From Chelonoidis abingdonii (lineage: Eukaryota > Chordata > Testudines > Testudinidae), in assembly GCF_003597395.2 (NCBI RefSeq), contig NC_133769.1:42266810-42330809 (forward strand): 64,000 nucleotides of DNA, written 5' to 3'. The translations under genes and the position numbers were made by a program. Position 1 is the stretch's first letter. Every line of letters begins with the position of its first letter. Positions 45,526-57,735 of this stretch are shown here, piece by piece. The notes under the pieces are model-generated. The model worked only from the letters and a program-made list of their open reading frames with translations, did no database searches and had not been told where the DNA came from.

Positions 45526-47070
45526 TCCCAAATGATTAAGTATATGCATTGGTATAGGTATGGGTTAAACCATATGTGCCAGAAGCATGGATGTGGGCAT
45601 ATAACTTGCAGTTAGACTGAGGAAAGTTCAAAGGATGGGATACTATATAACTTCTATTGCTCTTGTAGCCTGCAGAGATCAGCAGAAATTTTTCATGTAT
45701 GCATTTTTTTAAAAAGGGCAGAATTTCGCTCTCAGTAAGGTAGATAACAAATAGAATAGACTGTGGCTTGAAATGTGATGTAGCGTTTTTTGAGCTGCCT
45801 TTAATTTTAAGTACTTGTGGTTTGATTCTGAATAGCATGTCTCTCATATTCAGTAGTAGCCAAATTAAATTTAAATTCTTCATCACCCCATCTTTAATCT
45901 AATAATTTCTATAATTAAAAAGTTAACATTTAATTAGGGAGGTTAACATTAAAGTATCATATACCAGAGCATTCTACAAATCCCGTTTTTTGCAGCTATG
46001 AAGGACAGTATCTCTTGCTTCTTTTGTAATTGATATCAAAACACTTTTGCTAACTTCCTTGTAGTTGTAAAACAGATGATGTGGCCCTGAGCATTCCTCA
46101 CAGACAGAAATTAGTGCCCCCCACTTTTTATAAACTTGTTAATATTTCCCGGGTTATGCTGCAATCTGAAAATAGAATGAAAATTCATCAGTGACAAAGC
46201 ATTGTTTTTAAGACTGCAGAAATTGAGAGTAAGTTGGAGGAATAAAAGAATAGTAATCAAAAATAGAGGAGGAGGATGGTAGGATGGAAAAATAAAGAGT
46301 TATTTCAGTGGAGCTAGAAATGTATATTAGCTTGTTCAGAGAAAAGAAGTTGCAAGAAACAAAGTATTAAGCAGTCAAAGGTATTCTGCTAAGGGATATT
46401 TCATAGACATGATTCCTCTAGAGGAAATGAAAGCAAGGCAGCCTTTCCATGCTAGCAGAGAACAGTGTAAGCTAAAATATTCCTGGGGTAAAGAGTTATT
46501 TCAGTACTGTAGCCTCATCATATCTAGGGGCATGAGGTATTTAGGAAGTTTCATCTCGCTTTGTTTAATGTAGTATGTTTTTTTTTTTTACAACAAAGCT
46601 CTTAGCTAATGGTATGAAGAAAATCACCAGAGGAGATCAAACTGGAGGTGGAAGAAAGAAGTAAAAGCTGAATTTAGTATCAGTTGTAGCACATGATTTA
46701 TCTTTTTTTCTCTCATTTTGGAGGGTATTAGTTCCCTTGGTGCATGCTTTCGATTAGCAGGCATTCAGAGTCTTAAACAAGGTGCATGCTAGAGATGGAA
46801 TTCAAATAATAAGTCAGATTATAGGATAAGCCATTATTAGCCCAAAGGTTGAACATGACACTGACCATGCCATCTCTATATAAATGTCACTATATCTGTA
46901 AGATTTTTGTTATAGCACTGAATTTGTATTGTTACTCATTTTTGTGAATTAGCAGAGATTTGTAAGCTTTTTCAGTATGACTACCTAGGTTCCAGAGGAT
47001 TATTGATCTAAATGTAAAACAAACAAACAAAATTAGTAGGGTAGGTACCTGCTAAAACCAGGCTTATATA
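45526..47070. other. Unannotated stretch
   Basis: AT-rich, no gene. A 116-codon minus frame (45536-45886) has no recognisable domain. A poly-T run lies at about 46580-46590. Confidence 0.45.
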
Positions 47071-48139
47071 TAGGGTTACCATATCTGAACATTCAAAAAA
47101 GAGGACACTCCACGGAGTGGGGTGGTGGTGGTATTTGCACCAGTATCTACCAACTCGCATTGTATTAATGTGTTATTATACTGTTATATATGCTGTGCGC
47201 TACGTCATCTATATTGAGTGTATATATAAGAAAAAGTGATTTGGCCTCCTTACCCTCCTGCCCACTGTTGGCTCCCTCGCCGCTCGCCTCTTTACCCTCC
47301 CGACCCTCCACTTGCCTCCTCACTCACCCGCCAGCCAGCCAGCCATTGGCTCCCTCGCCTCTTCACCACCACCATCCCGGTCACCTACTCCGCCCCGCAC
47401 CCACTGCTGGCTCACCGCTCACTTCTTCACCCTGCTCCACTCATTTACTCACCCCTCCTGCCTCAGGTCCCTCTGGCTCCTAGGATCGAGGCAGTCGAGG
47501 GGTCTCAATATGCTGCACCGCCACAAGCGCAAGCTCCGTGGCTCCCATTGACTGGGAAAAGCACCAATGGGAGCTGCCGGAGCAGCGGCATGGGGCTTGC
47601 AGGCGCTGGCAGTGTGCAGAGAGCCCTCCGCCTCCCCTGACCCAACCAGACCCTTCACAACCCTAAGAGCCAGAGGGACCTGCCGGGGGGCAGGAGGTGG
47701 GGAGTCCAGGCAGTGCTCACGTGGGGCGGCTCCCTGGAAGCATCTGGCAGGTCTCTCTGGCTCCTAGGGTTGGGTCGGGTTGGGGTGGCGGAGGGCTCTC
47801 TGCCAGCACCTGCAAACCTGGCCCCTGCAGCTGTGATTGGGCAGGAGGGAGCCAGTGCAGCACGCGGAGACCCCCTCTGCCTCTGTGCCTAGGGGCTGCC
47901 AACACTGTAGGCTCCTGCCGGCAGGCAGGTGCTGGGAGCTGCCCTGGGAAGCACTGCCAGCCTTGGGACTTTGGTGTGCGCGGTGAGGTGAGCAGTCCCT
48001 GATATCAGGACAAAGGGCGTCCCGACCGATGTGGCAAAATCCCGGACATTTTTAGATATTTAAAAATTCCTCCTGGACGGCGATTTAAGAACCAAAAAGC
48101 CAGACATGTGCAGGAAAATACGGATGTATGGTAACCGTA
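47071..48139. mobile_element. Large non-autonomous hAT-like transposon
   Basis: About 1.07 kb from TAGGGTTACCATATCTGAAC to GTATGGTAACCGTA. The ends are inverted (TAGGGTTACCATA / TATGGTAACCGTA, one mismatch). Flanks TTATATA (47064-47070) and TTATATG (48140-48146) give an imperfect target duplication. The interior is GC-rich with CTCCCTCGCC-type repeats on the left and CCAATGGGAGCTGCCGG and CTGGCTCCTAGG in the middle, and the right side returns to AT-rich text (TTTTTAGATATTTAAAAATTC). Frames of 134, 101 and 97 codons are compositional. Confidence 0.75.
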
Positions 48140-48858
48140 TTATATGGCCATTTCATTAGAAGGAAAGCTAATGGAAAGGGAAACCTCAGTTTCTGTCTTC
48201 CAGAAGTCTGGCTGATAACTGATATGATTAAAAAGATCTTACAGTGGGCCAATTTTTTCAAAATTTTGCTGGTATAAATTTGTGCAGATGCACTGAAGTC
48301 AGAAGAAAATAATATGGTCCATTGTTTTTGACTGCAACAGAGAAGTAAATAGATGCTGAAAAACCAGCACAATTTATAAGACAGAAAAGCAAACAAACAA
48401 AATAGCATTTCAGATGCCCAGGTTAGTGAATGGATAAATACATTTCTGTTGCTTTTACATTCCAGAAACTATATACTTCATCATTCTCTTCTAGCACTGG
48501 AAGAAATAATTTTATTACTTATGGGCAGAAAATCTCTGAATAAACTTCAGTCTACACTTGATCGTATGTGAATAGAGGTAGATATGAAATAGTAATCCCC
48601 CTTTAAAAATCAAAATTATGCTTCTGTAGACTGAACTGCAGGGCCATGTAAACAAGCCCTAGATATTTACACCCATTTGGCACTTATTCTGTCCAGTAAG
48701 ACTTCCAGCAAGGATGCTTCCCTTCCCATGTAGTCAATCCCTTCCTAACTAAACCCACCCCTGCCAAAAATATAATTATGGAACTGACAATACATTTCCC
48801 ACCATCCTACTATTCATTCCATTTGTGTGTTCTACCCTAAACTATGTCTGTATTGTTT
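48140..48858. other. Unannotated stretch
   Basis: No gene. A 107-codon minus frame (48085-48408), overlapping the transposon end, is chance. Confidence 0.45.
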
Positions 48859-48990
48859 ATTTAGATTGTAAGCTCTTCGGGACATGGGCTGTCTCCTATC
48901 CTGTTTGTATGATGCCTAGCACAATGGGTCCCTGTTCTTGGTTGGCCCCTCGGCAGAGCTATAAAAACATGATTAATAATAGTCATGGTA
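48859..48990 (+). repeat. L2/MIR-like 3' tail
   Basis: Best of the five copies: TTTAGATTGTAAGCTCTTCG, GGACATGGGCTGTC, GCCTAGCACAATGGGTCCC, GGTTGGCCCCTCGGCAG, then AAAAACATGATTAATAATAG. The order TTAGATTGTAAGCTC...CCTAGCACAGTG is that of L2 and MIR 3' ends in amniotes. Confidence 0.7.
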
Positions 48991-51076
48991 GGGGTGTTGT
49001 GTGATGTGATGTGTTCATGAAGCACTAAATTGGAACTACCAACTCATTTTACACAGTCATCAATGGTAATTGCTTTCAGGCACTATAGATCAGGGCTAGA
49101 TTTAAGACGATTCAAAGCTGCAATAGCCTATTACTATTCTTCTGAGTTATCCTCTCGTTATCTATTTCTTGATGGCAACACAGGCTACTTTCATCTAGAT
49201 CAGGTTTACCTAAATCTGTCATTTCCTTATTCCCCACTCACAATAGTTGGCCTTCTTGGCAAATAGACTGTTGCTTTTGTTCTCTGTAAAAAATGAAACT
49301 GATTAACCTGGTTCAACCGGAGCAAACTGGAGAGGGAAAAGTTTTCACTTTTGCTCTGGATGCGAGCCAGGATCTAAGGAAATAACATGAGCCTCACAGG
49401 AAAAAGAACAGGAAAAAAATCAGTGATGGAGTGATCTCATTAGCAATACCCATTGGTTGAGGGATCATAGAGATTCTCGGACCTTCTTCTATTCTGTTGA
49501 GTTATTGTGCAGCTAAAGGTTGAAAGGCTGTTCATTAAATAGCACTGTTCCATTATTGCCTTAGGATTGGTAGGTTGCAAGCTGCTGTATTTGTGAGCTC
49601 TCCCATACAGTTTCACAGAAATTTTCTTGTGAAGGCTGAAAATAGTCTGTGAAAGTATTTTTTCTCTCACTATTTTTGCATTTTCTGCTGATGTGACATA
49701 TTGCATTTGACGTCCCTTGCTACATAACATCATAACGTCATGGGCATTGACTTCACATCACAGAAAAAATGTGGAAGTTTGCAATTGTTTACTTGCTGTG
49801 GGTGTTGGATGGAAAATCTCCGCTGGGGTAGTTCACTCTTTTAGCTGTGGCTCACATTTAATCTGAAATGTTTTATGCAGCTGTGCTGGCAATACTTCAG
49901 CCAAGGGAGATTCAGACTTCCCTAGTCTCAAATGAAATAATTAATTTCTGAAAATATTAGAAGATGAAGAACTGATGTAACCTGCATTAACAGGTTTTTG
50001 GTATGCATTTTCTGGGGTGGAGGAGGGGGATCCCTGAATCAATTTGAAAAAACCTCACTTTATAAAATCCGTGTGGGAGCTCACACCTTAAGAAAGGTGC
50101 TGAAATCAGCTATGAACAGTATAGGAATCTTTCTGCTATGCAGCCCTGTTCTAATACAGTGCTGACAAATGTGTTCAACATATTTCCATAATGTCCTATA
50201 TTTAGTGATTCTCTGTAGTATTTGCAGCTAGTTGATGTTTGCCTTTAGATTTGCTGTACAGAAAAGAAAGGAAAATATGCAAATCAGAAGCCTTGAGAGA
50301 AAAAAATCATTATTTTGAAGCAGATTTTGTTAATGGAACATTCAGATTTTTATACTGGCACTGGAGCAAATGATAAGAGTGTAGTATAGTAAGATACTCC
50401 TTTCCTCAGCAATTCTTCTTCCCCCCCGCCCCAAGCTGAGCCCTCCTTCTAAATATGTTTGCCATGTTAATTAATAAAGCTAGTAACTGAATACTATTTA
50501 AAGATCTCCTACACATCCCCCTGGGCATTCAGTTCCCTGTCATGGTGAATCAGCATGTATAGAAACATTTCTGCCTCTGACAAGCATTGTCATTGGAGAT
50601 AGTGCTGATTCAGCAGGCTCCGAGGTAGGAAGCCTAGCAGCCTCAGTAGGGAACCATTCACATCCAAATCCAATATTTCCAGATGCATCGAGTTACCATA
50701 ATTACTTGGGCATTTGGCAAAGCTGCTTTCCATCCCAAATGCAAAGGGTAAATCTTAATTCTGAACACCTGTCTTCCAAACCCAGAGACTGACAGGACTT
50801 GAGGCATCCAAATGTGTCTGACGACTCTATCCTCAATATGAAGGGTTGTGCTCTAAGTGCTTTAAGAATCAATATGTTTTGTTAGTGTATCAGAGAGAGA
50901 GATGGGGCTGCTTTAAAAGAATCACAAGGGTGTTGCTGATATTGACCAGGCCTTTATTAATGTAGAAATCAATGGGTATAAAAGCACAGATTAATAAAAA
51001 CATGAAAAATGTATTGCTATGTTGATAACAATGATCATTAAGATTATCTATCAGCGTTGAAAGGAATCCTCACAGT
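48991..51076. other. About 2.1 kb repeat-poor block
   Basis: No transposon signature in a repeat-dense window and no open frame over 97 codons. Candidate conserved non-coding region; see findings. Confidence 0.35.
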
Positions 51077-51135
51077 TCTGTAGCTCAATGGATACACTCT
51101 AGCCTTATGATGTATAAGTTCAAAAGAGTGCAGGC
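51077..51135 (+). repeat. tRNA-like SINE head
   Basis: TCTGTAGCTCAATGGATACAC followed by AGTTCAAAAG about 40 bp on: A-box-like TAGCTCAATGG and decayed B box. A tRNA-derived SINE remnant is likely. It does not fold as an intact tRNA. Confidence 0.4.
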
Positions 51136-51179
51136 TGCTAAAAATAAGATGATTCCATTTCTTAGTATCAGAGACTCAT

Positions 51180-51235
51180 AGAAATTTAGGTCTGGAAGGG
51201 ACCTCAAGAAGTCATTTAGTCCCACCCCCTGTGGT
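51180..51235 (-). mobile_element. CR1 LINE 3' end fragment
   Basis: Plus-strand text CATAGAAATTTAGGTCTGG, AAGGGACCTCAAGAAGTCAT and TTAGTCCCACCCCCTG is the reverse complement of the CR1 tail. Only about 55 bp remain. Confidence 0.8.
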
Positions 51236-52305
51236 CTTCTAACTGATAACTCTGTTATGTGGCATATATATTATAGAAGCTGGGCTTACATATCTTGATC
51301 TATCAGCTCTCGCACTGAATATGTTAGTTAGCTTACAATTTTATAAGTAATCAGTGGGAGTTTGCGTGTAAGAAGTAGAGATGGACAAATACCAGGGTGA
51401 GAAAACTGTTTTATAAGCGTTTCAGAGAATTAGTAAATACATTTTGATTTGCCAGATTTGTCCCCACTTTGGGTTTACTTTTCACAAACATTAGATGAAT
51501 GGAGCTTTGCTTGTATGAATTTTCACCAAAAAATGAATTTCAGGCCCATCATCAAAATTAGTTTTGTGATGAAAGCTGAAGTAGAATGCTAGACATCTGT
51601 CATTTAATGTACTGGCCTTGTTTATTGGGGGTGATTAGTGAAAAAACCAATACACTTAGCTCACAGGCTTGTGGCAAACACAGTAAGTGTCCTCAAACCC
51701 TTTGGGGAGAACTAGTGGAATTGGTATAATATGGAGAGTGATTTGCCCGGATGAGGAATTCTTGGTTGTGAGAAGGATGTAAACAGGGTCTGAATGAGCT
51801 CCTCCCCGATATCTAGTGATAAACTCGGGGTGAAAGATTTCAAACGCGCTTACTTTATTTAGGTATGTGGCGGATGGAACTGCTTTGCCAAAATAATCAA
51901 TTTTAGGTGATTTTGGGCTACAAATCACAGTAGTATTTGAATGCAGGAGTAATAGTCTGTCGTTATCCTTATTCTATGAGTAAAGGGCAACAGAACTGAG
52001 ATTAGCATGCCCTAATTGAGGGGGCACCCTAAACCAGTGGAGCCGGAGCTGGGGCCGGAGCAAAGCTGAGGGAAGAGCGGGGCTGGATGGTGCTCCCTTC
52101 CTGCCCCCTGTAGGGGCTGACCTGGGCCCCCCTGTACTCCCTGAATGTTTCTTCATGCCCCCTTAGAAGGGCACACCCCAAACTGCTTACCATTAGACTG
52201 AATCTTACTTGCTAAGGGGGACTCTGAAGCTCAGTGAAGATGAGATTGGGTGGGAGCAGGTGTTCCTACCTGGTGATATGGACTTTGCCTAAAGAGTCCT
52301 AGACA
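51236..52305. other. Unannotated stretch, partly AAATTT-like
   Basis: Text at 51375-51560 (GTAGAGATGGACAAATACC, CATTTTGATTTGCC, TTCACCAAAAAATGAATTTC) recalls the AAATTT repeat family. A GC-richer block at 52030-52150 is unclassified. No gene. Confidence 0.35.
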
Positions 52306-52645
52306 CCATTTGACCTACCTCTCTCCAATGTTTAATGACAGATACACAGTCAACCTCTGGAACTCTTTGCCAGGGGATGTTGTAAACGCCAAGACTATTA
52401 CAGGGTTCAAAAAAGAACTAGATAAATTCATGGAGGATGGGTCCATCAATGACTATTAGGGATGATGTCCCTAGCTTCTGTTTGCAAGAAGCTGGGAATG
52501 GATGACAAGGGTTGGATCATTTGATGATTATCTGTTCTGTTCATTCCCTTTGAAGCACCGGGCAGTGGCCACTGTTGGAAGACAGGATATTGGGCTAGAT
52601 GGACCTTTGGTCTGACCCAATATGGCCATTCTTGGATTCTTATGT
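52306..52645 (+). mobile_element. CR1-type LINE 3' end (TTCTTATG-tail subgroup)
   Basis: GTCAACCTCTGGAACTCTTT, GCCAGGGGATGTTGTAAACG, TTCATGGAGGATGGGTCC, GGGCTAGATGGACCTTTGGT, CTGACCCAATATGGCC, and the tail ATTCTTGGATTCTTATG at 52629-52645. This ending differs from the ATTCTATGATTCT tails at 2059 and 25268, so a second CR1 subgroup is present. Confidence 0.88.
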
Positions 52646-54363
52646 AGAGCTGATTAGACTCAATTGAGATTTCTTGTTTCTGGCTGGTGATTTTTGTGCT
52701 GACATCACTGTTGAGCTGGTTTAAGAGCTAAGCCTTAGAGTATGTGTGGGGAGAGTGCAAGACGACACAGAGACTACAGTGGCTGTAAGGTCCCCCACTA
52801 CTCTTTGAAATCATTAAGAGCTAGATTAAGTGGAGGAACCTCAGAACGTGGTATCACGGGGGCAGCAAACATCTGTGGCCATTGGCAGCAGATAGTGTCA
52901 GCAGAGAGACAATGGCAGTTGTGAGCCTGTTGCAGAGGCATTGATTGATGCTTCTCCCTGCCCTAATAGGTTGAACTCTTTGAATGCACCTCTAATCTCT
53001 GGGTCTTTGTTAACCAAGAACAGCCAACGGTGAGTGGAGTGCAGCAGAGGGAGAGGGGAGTGATATGTTGAAAGGACATTTGTTCATCAGACTTTACCAC
53101 CACAAGGTGGGGACCTGAGGCAAAGGTCATTAGCCAATGCACGGTGGAAATGGGTTTGTTTATGGTCATACGCTTTATGGAATGTGGTTATGTTGTTTCC
53201 CCAAATTAACACTTGGCTCCCTCTCCCTTTCATTAAAAGTTCTCTTTTGTTATACACAGATTCAGTGCTTGGCAGTGGGGAAGTATTGCCTCTTATAGGT
53301 GCCCAGGAATGGGTTAAATTTTCCCAGGTTACTGGGTGATGGCTCGAGTCAGTCCTGTTTTGTATGATCAAGAGGAACCCCTAGATATTGAACCTGGCCC
53401 TTGTTGCTACCGACTCCACTTGGCAGAAGGGTTACAAAATGTTTAAATGTGAATGGAAATAATCACCCACACTTTCTGTCTCAGTGGAGAGATCGTGATG
53501 TATGTAGGAACGAGCGTGGTCTAGTGGTGGGTGGGGAGGGGAGCGAAGGGCAGGAATCAAAAGAAACACACACAATTACTTAAGCTACAGCTAAACTTGT
53601 TTTGTGATTCTTCTGTTTTGTCAGTTAGCAGAATAATTTAGCAGCAAAAGCCTTTTATTTATATTCATGTGGGAGAGAGAAGGTTGATGAGAAACTGGAG
53701 AGACAGAGAAATTTATTAGAAAAAGATTCCAAAAGGTGTTTTTTCAGTTGAAGGATCTTAAATGAGTAGACACATCCCACATTTACATGGTTATCCTACA
53801 CATTTCCAACAATTGCAGATGCAAAAGAATCTGTCTGTGTACCAGCTCAAAGAAGACATACAGTAGGTGCCAACCAGATGGAATTCCACCAGCTCTGTCT
53901 TGAGTGACTCTGAACAAAAGACCTATACAGGCTATTAATGACCTTTTGCAATTATATAGAATAAAAATGAAGAAGAGGCACTTTCATTCTGACACCCACA
54001 GTAGGGATCTTGCAGAAAACCTGGCTAGCATCCTGACACCTTACGATGATGCCACAAAAGCACAAAATGATAATCCTGATTTTATACAACATTTTTCTCA
54101 TTTAACTGAAAAGGTGTAACATCATTTTGAAGCAAATACATTATATGCTGCATTTGATTGACAATGGGATTTTTCCATGCTAATTTAATTTTTAGAGTGT
54201 TAGTTTACAGATCTCCTGGCATGTGAGTGGGTGAGAAAGATTCAGTGTCTTGTATTTCTGTGTGATTTCTTATTTTATATATTTGCTTCACATCTCAAAA
54301 TATTGTTACTTCCTTTTTTTTAAAAAAAGCCACCCTATTGTTGGGTGTGATTTTCCCGAATAC
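52646..54363. other. Unannotated stretch
   Basis: No gene. Only short chance frames (at most 94 codons). Confidence 0.4.
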
Positions 54364-54641
54364 TTGGGATATATGTGCACTGCAATCAGGAAGTGTGATT
54401 ACAGCAGGTATAGGCTTCCTTGGCCTAGCTTCAATGGCGCTAGTGCTCTGAACATAGCAGTGTAGTCACAGTGGCACAGGTGGTGGCTGAGATAGTTACC
54501 TGGACACAATCACCCCTAAGTATGTACTTGGATGGCTAGCCCATGCTGCTATGGCTACACTGCTATATTTAGTGAGCTGCTTTGATCAAAGTTAGCTTGG
54601 GTATCCATGCTGCAATACTAATTATAGTGTAGACATATTTT
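54364..54641. mobile_element. MITE with GTCTACACTGCAAT-type ends
   Basis: Left TTGGGATATATGTGCACTGC and right ATAGTGTAGACATATTTT are inverted and decayed. Internal TAGCAGTGTAGTCACAGTGG and ATGCTGCTATGGCTAC extend the pairing. Sister of the element at 31384. Confidence 0.6.
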
Positions 54642-54649
54642 CAGTGATA

Positions 54650-54745
54650 GCCTAACTCTGCTTCCAGTGAAGTCAATAGGAGATTTACCTTTGACTGCAG
54701 GGGGTGCAGAGTTTGACCCAGGCTGGGAACTTCTGAAAATCCCAC
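54650..54745. repeat. Small fold-back MITE, copy A
   Basis: Left GCCTAACTCTGCTTCC and right GGTGCAGAGTTTGACCCAGGC, with AGTGAAGTCAATAGG in the middle. It is followed by CTTCTGAAAATCCCACC, a flank shared with the copy at 57736. Confidence 0.6.
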
Positions 54746-55683
54746 CCCAGAGTTTTATTTCTACTGTTTTGCCCAATCTGTTTTATCTCCCGTGTTTCTA
54801 TTGCACTCACTACCATAGTACCTGGTCACCCGAAACAAATATTTGGCTTGCATATGTGTATAAAGGGATCTGCTCCCTGCTGTCAGGAACTGGGACATGG
54901 GCAGTCATGTCCAGTGGTTAAAGCTGTAGGTGATCAGGTCTGAGGGCTTGAATCAGAGCTGGCAGCTGGAGTCTAGAATCAATAGTCAGGAACCAGAGGG
55001 CAGGGTAAGGAGGCAGGAGCCAGGCAGGGTCTTTTTCAGCAGCAGTCAGGGATCTGTCTTTTTGCACAGACAATTAGCTGCTACACCAGGCTTAAAAAGT
55101 AAGTCTGGGAGGAGCTGCCAGTCATCTATGCTGTGGATGGCACTTCCTGCAGTGATTGGTCTCCCAGGATGTATGGTGCATTGAGAGTAGCTCTGCCAAA
55201 GCTGCCTTGTGGCAGTGTAGATGTCCCACCCACCTGGAGTCCTGTTGATGCAGGTTTGAAACCCCATATCACCCTTCTTTCTTGGATATTTTAAATTATT
55301 TTTTTCCAGCCTTTGTTTTGTTGTGGCTTGTGAAAAGGCTGAGACATTGACAGAGGTCAGGTGCTTTTGGAGTTTGGTGATCAACACTCTGTGATTCTCC
55401 TTAGGAAAGAGAGATTGATGAATAAATGATAGATGATGAGATTGTTGGCATCAGGTTTTGGTTTCACATGCATGTAGATTCCCTTTTGTGAAAGAGGGAA
55501 CAACGATTATCTGGGGTCAGTGATGGGCCTGATTATTATTACCTGGCTTTCACGAGCAGGAAGTGGCTGGAATCTTTCATGTATATTGGATCAGACATCT
55601 CTCAAAGCTTCCAGGATCTCCATTTTTTAGACTGGGCAACACACCTATGTTTTTATTTGAAGAGGTATTTCCTATACATCTTG
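54746..55683. other. Unannotated stretch
   Basis: No gene. Frames of 84-113 codons are chance. Confidence 0.4.
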
Positions 55684-55774
55684 AGCCTGATTTTTGAGAC
55701 GTGCTGAGCACCGATAAATCCAATGGAAGTCAATGGAAGCTTCAAGTGGTCAGCACCTCTGAAAAATCAGGCCC
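55684..55774. repeat. Small fold-back MITE
   Basis: Left AGCCTGATTTTTGAGACGTG, CTGAGCACC and right GGTCAGCACCTCTGAAAAAT, CAGGCC are inverted. Centre CAATGGAAGTCAATGGAAGC. Confidence 0.7.
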
Positions 55775-55940
55775 ATCATAAGGAATTCCAATGGAATTTT
55801 TAAGTCTGTCAAAGGGTCAGAAATATTGTAAGTGTGACTAGTGTAGTGCTAATCCTATAGATCAAAAAGCAAAACTACAGTGTAATTGTACTGTAGTTGC
55901 AGTGTAACTACATTGTAACTAACATCACTATATCATAAAA

Positions 55941-56160
55941 CAGGGGTTCTCAAACTGGGGGTCGGGACCCCTCAGGGGATTACAAGGTTATTACATGGAG
56001 GGTCGTGAGCTGTTAGCCTCCAACCCAAACCCTGCTTTGTCTCCAGCATTTATAATGGTGTTAAATATATAAAAAAGTGTTTTTAATGTATAAGGGGGGG
56101 TCGCACTCACAGGCTTGCTGTATGAAAGGGGTCACCAGTATAAAAGTCTGAGAACCCCTG
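55941..56160. mobile_element. Non-autonomous hAT (Charlie-like) transposon
   Basis: A 220-bp element with inverted ends CAGGGGTTCTCAAACTGGGG and TCTGAGAACCCCTG. The outer 13-14 bp pair with one mismatch. Flanked by identical TCATAAAA octamers at 55933-55940 and 56161-56168. The CAGGGGTTCTCAA start is the hallmark of Charlie-type hAT MITEs. The interior includes GGGTCGGGACCCCTCAGG and GGGGTCGCACTCACAGG. No coding capacity. Confidence 0.93.
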
Positions 56161-56168
56161 TCATAAAA

Positions 56169-57055
56169 GGTTAACTCACATCTAAGTATTATTATGAACT
56201 TCCTATTAGCAGTTGTCTGGCTTTTTGCTTGGCTTTTTTCAGTGACCTGTGGAGGAAAGATTGTAGGAGCTTCTTTCGGGCTTCCAGAAGTGTGAGTAAG
56301 CAAAGGCCAATAATTTAGGCCTTTGTCCTTCAGTCAGAGTTGCTCAGGCACATCCCTATCAATGGGAGTTCATGCAGGCCCGGGGAACCTGCCTGCTTAG
56401 ATTTCACTGCAGTGTTGAGGCCATAAAATGCATTTAAGCTTTCAAATAAACTTGATATACAAAATAGATGCTTTGAAATTGGATTAAAATATGATCTAGA
56501 TGCTATCAATTAGGGGAAGTAACTAAGAAATTTGATGAGAGTTGTGGAAGGATGTTGTTGATATTGTAGGCCAGATCTTAAGGTCCCATCTTTCAGCACC
56601 TAGAGCAGCTCAGGATGGAGCAGATGCAAGCGACCTTTGCTCGGTCCTGAAACTCGGTCTCTGGATATTACTTCTGTAGCATAATATACTGCCTGAAAGG
56701 GCTGTTTTGGTCACCAGAAAACACCAGTCACATCTCCTTTTCTCTAGCCATGCTCTGTCCAGAAGAAGAGTGGGGCTGGATTCACATCAGTGGAATCCTC
56801 AGAGATGTTGATTTAAGGCTTCTTTATACCAATGGACCCATGCAAAGCAGCTTTAGCAGGGCTGACGATCTGGCTCTGTGAATCTGGAGTTGGATTGGAA
56901 CTGAAATCCCAGATCCAAATGCCCTTGAACTCTGAGGAAGTTCTGACACAGATCTGGAAAACAGCAGTTTTTGTCTTCTATGTCTATAATGGACTGGACT
57001 AAAATTCTGAACCCAGATGCTTATATTGTGGGGAAGTTTGAATCTAAATCTGTGT
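56169..57055. other. Unannotated stretch
   Basis: No gene. GATCC/ATCTGG-rich text at 56880-57050 may belong to an unclassified old repeat (see 44530, 61460). Confidence 0.4.
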
Positions 57056-57190
57056 GGCCTGATTCTCCACTGCCTTGACCCTTGTGTAGTCCTCCACATG
57101 TGTGCAAATTTGCAAAAGGCTACCACTCTGATTTACACAAATTTTGTACAGGCATGACTATGCAGTACACAAGGCAGTGAGAAACAGGCC
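57056..57190. repeat. Small fold-back MITE
   Basis: Left GGCCTGATTCTCCACTGCCT and right AGGCAGTGAGAAACAGGCC are inverted. Interior TGCAAATTTGCAAAAGGC is AT-rich. Confidence 0.65.
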
Positions 57191-57735
57191 ATAGTGATCC
57201 TGCTCTGTAAAGCCTTACATCTTCATAATTAGACAGGAGTCTATTATCAGAACTCTGAGCACCCAACTGACTCACTGTTTCCCTTCACGGGAATCAACAG
57301 GGACCAATTTTTATATATGGGTGCTTTAATAGGCTATATACATTCTGCATTTGGATGCTCAGCCTGGCACTTCAGTTCTGGAATCTATACACTTAAGAAT
57401 CAATTGTAGCATTGAAATGTAAGCTTTGAATGTTCTATTAAGGACCTATGTTTGAAAATTGGTCTAATTAGGACTAATGCATTTATAATCTCAGCAGTGA
57501 TGGGCACTGGAAGTTACAACAGCTGGCTGAGCAGAGCTTGAGAGCATTCACTATGAAAACTCTGCATTCTAATATATTCCTTTGAGCCAAAATATGCCCT
57601 TAGATGCATGTCTGAATAATCTAGTGACTTCAGTGGCAGCCACATGCACTAGCATCTGATGACAAAATTTAATGATTGGTGATTACAGGAAGGCTTTGAT
57701 CTTATACTGTACTATTTTTAAAAACACTCACTTTT
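57191..57735. other. Unannotated stretch
   Basis: AT-rich, no gene or recognised repeat. Confidence 0.45.

Noticed and set aside
47190..48002. Seven overlapping frames of 62-134 codons
   Set aside because: Interior of a hAT-like element; GC-rich composition explains them.
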